Of a stretch of 6,894 nt of DNA, positions 5,873-6,894 are shown in pieces. Location: NCBI GenBank assembly GCA_028712605.1, contig JAQTPV010000039.1, positions 1 through 6,894 on the forward strand, read 5' to 3'. The notes beneath the pieces were generated by a model, which was not told where the DNA came from, made no database searches, and worked only from the letters and a program-made list of their open reading frames with translations. The DNA comes from Minisyncoccota bacterium. GTDB taxonomy: Bacteria > Patescibacteriota > Minisyncoccia > Minisyncoccales > CG1-02-41-26. How positions within the stretch are numbered: position 1 is the stretch's first letter; the number at the start of each line of letters is the position of its first letter. Position numbers and translations under genes: made by a program.

Positions 5873-6026
5873 AAAAATTCTTAATTAGTAAATACCCAAC
5901 AAAAATTCCTAAAATTCCTAAAACGCCCTCAAAAGCGGTTGGGGCTGGAATTGGTAATTTTAAAATAGCAAAAATGCCCCCAGTTAAAATTCCAACCAAT
6001 AGACTTAAAAACAATTGTTTTAACAT
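5871..6026 (-). CDS. XapX-type small membrane protein (51 aa)
   Basis: A 51-residue protein with two hydrophobic stretches (about residues 4-22 and 32-48) around a proline-rich centre: SLLVGILTGGIFAILKLPIPAP then FEGVLGILGIFVGYLL. This matches the pattern of the XapX domain family, small proteins with two membrane segments and a central LPxPAP turn. The biochemical role of the family is not known to me. The ATG (6024-6026) comes 17 bases after the folE stop, without a clear ribosome-binding site, and the TAG lies inside the ribosome-binding site of the methyltransferase, 8 bases before its ATG. It is therefore part of the folE operon. A two-span protein might also act as a small transporter or as a lysis peptide, but the family match is preferred. 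Confidence 0.8.
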   Translation of the reverse strand: MLKQLFLSLLVGILTGGIFAILKLPIPAPTAFEGVLGILGIFVGYLLIKNF

Positions 6027-6043
6027 TTATTTATTAAATATAC

Positions 6044-6601
6044 TTAGCTATTAAGTAACATTAAAAATTCTTCTCTTAACTGAGGAACGCTCCTAAACTT
6101 GCCAAGCATTACACTTGTTATCATTTCTGCGTTTTGTTTTTCAATTCCCCTACTTCGCATACATAAATGGATTCCTTTAACTACTACCCCAACTCCTTGA
6201 GGTTCTAAATATTTCATAATGTCCTCAGCAATTTGTTGAGTTAAACGCTCTTGAATTTGTAAGCGCCTGGCATAAATTTCCACTAACCTCGCAAACTTAC
6301 TTACTCCTAAAACTTTTCCATTTGGTAAATAGCCAATATGAACTTGTCCATAAAATGCGGCAAGATGGTGTTCACAATGGCTGTAGTAGTCAATTTTTGG
6401 AATTACAATGAGCTGGTCAAATGAGGGATTCTTAAAAGTTTTCATTATTGAAGCAGGGTCGTCTTCATAGCCTTTTGTCCAAAACTGCCAAGCCTTAGCA
6501 ACTCGCTCGGAAGTCTCAAGCAAACCCTCTCTTGTTTTATCTTCACCAATACCTTCAAGAAGCAGTTCGGCAGCTTTTTTTAGTTTACTGTAGTCTTGCA
6601 T
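6044..6601 (-). CDS. folE: GTP cyclohydrolase I (FolE, type IA)
   Basis: A 185-residue enzyme that turns GTP into 7,8-dihydroneopterin triphosphate, the first step of both tetrahydrofolate and preQ0/queuosine (7-deazaguanine) synthesis; family members form cytosolic homodecamers. Motifs: TREGLLETSERVAKAW (23-38), YYSHCEHHLAAFYGQVHIGYLP (72-92) with zinc ligand C76 and the H78/H79 pair, SKFARLVEIYARRLQIQERLTQ (101-122) and HLCMRSRGIEK (145-155) with zinc ligand C147. Full length compared with short bacterial forms near 190 residues, and no key residue is missing. It follows a good promoter (6622-6649) with a 20-base leader and no strong ribosome-binding site, and heads a unit with xapX, the methyltransferase and dpdA-like genes. 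In phages folE often serves 7-deazaguanine DNA modification, which the dpdA-like neighbours support; boosting folate for nucleotide synthesis is the alternative. Confidence 0.97.
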   Translation of the reverse strand: MQDYSKLKKAAELLLEGIGEDKTREGLLETSERVAKAWQFWTKGYEDDPASIMKTFKNPSFDQLIVIPKIDYYSHCEHHLAAFYGQVHIGYLPNGKVLGVSKFARLVEIYARRLQIQERLTQQIAEDIMKYLEPQGVGVVVKGIHLCMRSRGIEKQNAEMITSVMLGKFRSVPQLREEFLMLLNS

Positions 6602-6621
6602 TTTCTTATGCTCTCAAACTA

Positions 6622-6649
6622 AGTATAGCATTTCCTATTTGTTCGGCAA
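6622..6649 (-). promoter_or_regulatory. Sigma70-type promoter with extended -10 driving folE
   Basis: Minus strand TTGCCG (6644-6649), a 16-base spacer and TGCTATACT (6622-6630), i.e. a near-consensus -10 with the TGn extension. It lies just after the stop of the upstream glycine-rich gene and 20 bases before the folE ATG, so the transcript leader would be short. It would start the modification cassette separately from the fibre gene. Not tested experimentally. Confidence 0.6.
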
Positions 6650-6650
6650 G

Positions 6651-6894
6651 TTATTCGAGCATTTGGTTGACGCTTCCCCCCATGCGGCACATAGTTAAGT
6701 CAGAGTTATTTATTGAGGCCCCGGAAGCAGAGCCAGTATAAGTACAACAATCAACTCGAATTCTACCTAGCCCACCATCGCCACCCCCGACAAACTGACT
6801 GCCAGAAAGTCCTCCGGCTCATCCATTAACAGTTAGACTATCAGTCCCTAAATTTATAACTCGCGCTTTCAATAAAATTGAACCGCCATCACCC
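6651..6894 (-). pseudogene. 3' end of a glycine-rich phage fibre/receptor-binding-like protein with an in-frame TGA
   Basis: The minus-strand frame entering from the right edge reads GDGGSILLKARVINLGTDS, then LTVNG, a TGA (6819-6821), then AGGLSGSQFVGGGDGGLGR, IRVDCCTYTGS and on to a TAA at 6651-6653. The glycine-rich pattern of GGSILLKA, AGG and GGLGRIRVD continues in the same frame on both sides of the TGA, so both parts belong to one ancestral protein. Such glycine-rich repeats occur near the ends of phage tail-fibre and virion surface proteins. The TGA sits where a glycine would be expected (one base from GGA). It may be a true nonsense mutation, a leaky stop or a sequence error; other genes here use TGA as a genuine stop. 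Only about 80 codons are visible, so the product name is tentative. GC is near 50%, unlike the adjacent cassette. Confidence 0.65.

Noticed and set aside
1..6894. Alternative genetic code with TGA read as glycine (code 25) or tryptophan (code 4)
   Set aside because: Only one TGA falls inside a conserved-looking frame, while long genes (amidase precursor, folE, methyltransferase, both dpdA copies) have none internally, and TGA ends the methyltransferase and four small genes in ATGA-type overlaps.
1..6894. CRISPR array, tRNA or rRNA genes
   Set aside because: No regularly spaced repeats, cloverleaf-like or rRNA-like segments were seen; nearly all sequence is accounted for by minus-strand coding regions.

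Overview
The window looks like part of a tailed-phage (or prophage) genome of AT-rich character. All convincing genes lie on the minus strand and are tightly packed, so the biological reading order is from the right edge to the left edge. The evidence for a phage is the combination of a glycine-rich fibre-like protein end, a lysis module (holin-like membrane proteins followed by a peptidoglycan amidase) and between them a DNA-modification-like cassette. The host cannot be named from this sequence. TGA serves as a real stop in a whole chain of ATGA gene overlaps, so the ordinary bacterial code (table 11) applies.

Right edge (6651-6894): the last ~80 codons of a glycine-rich protein, interrupted by one in-frame TGA. 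A good extended -10 promoter (6622-6649) follows and opens the next unit: GTP cyclohydrolase I (folE, 6044-6601), a 51-residue XapX-type membrane protein (5871-6026), a class I SAM methyltransferase (5053-5862), a first TGT/DpdA-like protein (4319-5056), a short intergenic stretch holding a decayed third copy of the dpdA 3' end (4198-4262), a second TGT/DpdA-like protein (3465-4187) and a ParB/Srx-fold protein (2842-3477).

Left part (1-2837): a probable lysis module made of an 84-residue single-span holin-like protein, an 87-residue coiled-coil protein, a 102-residue three-span membrane protein, a 50-residue basic protein and an N-acetylmuramoyl-L-alanine amidase that leaves the window at position 1. 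The amidase carries a complete 363-residue intein with a LAGLIDADG homing endonuclease (470-1558), inserted at the conserved GI/C-GDF strand of the enzyme core.

How it may work together (inference): FolE makes the first intermediate of preQ0 (7-deazaguanine) synthesis. DpdA-family proteins are TGT relatives that exchange guanine in DNA for a 7-deazaguanine, and in the bacterial Dpd system the partner DpdB is a ParB-like ATPase. folE + two dpdA-like genes + a ParB-domain gene + a methyltransferase therefore suggests a phage DNA hypermodification cassette that may protect against host restriction. queD, queE and queC are not in the window and would have to lie elsewhere or come from the host. 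The cassette is visibly more AT-rich than the flanking fibre and amidase coding sequence, which suggests it was acquired as a block.
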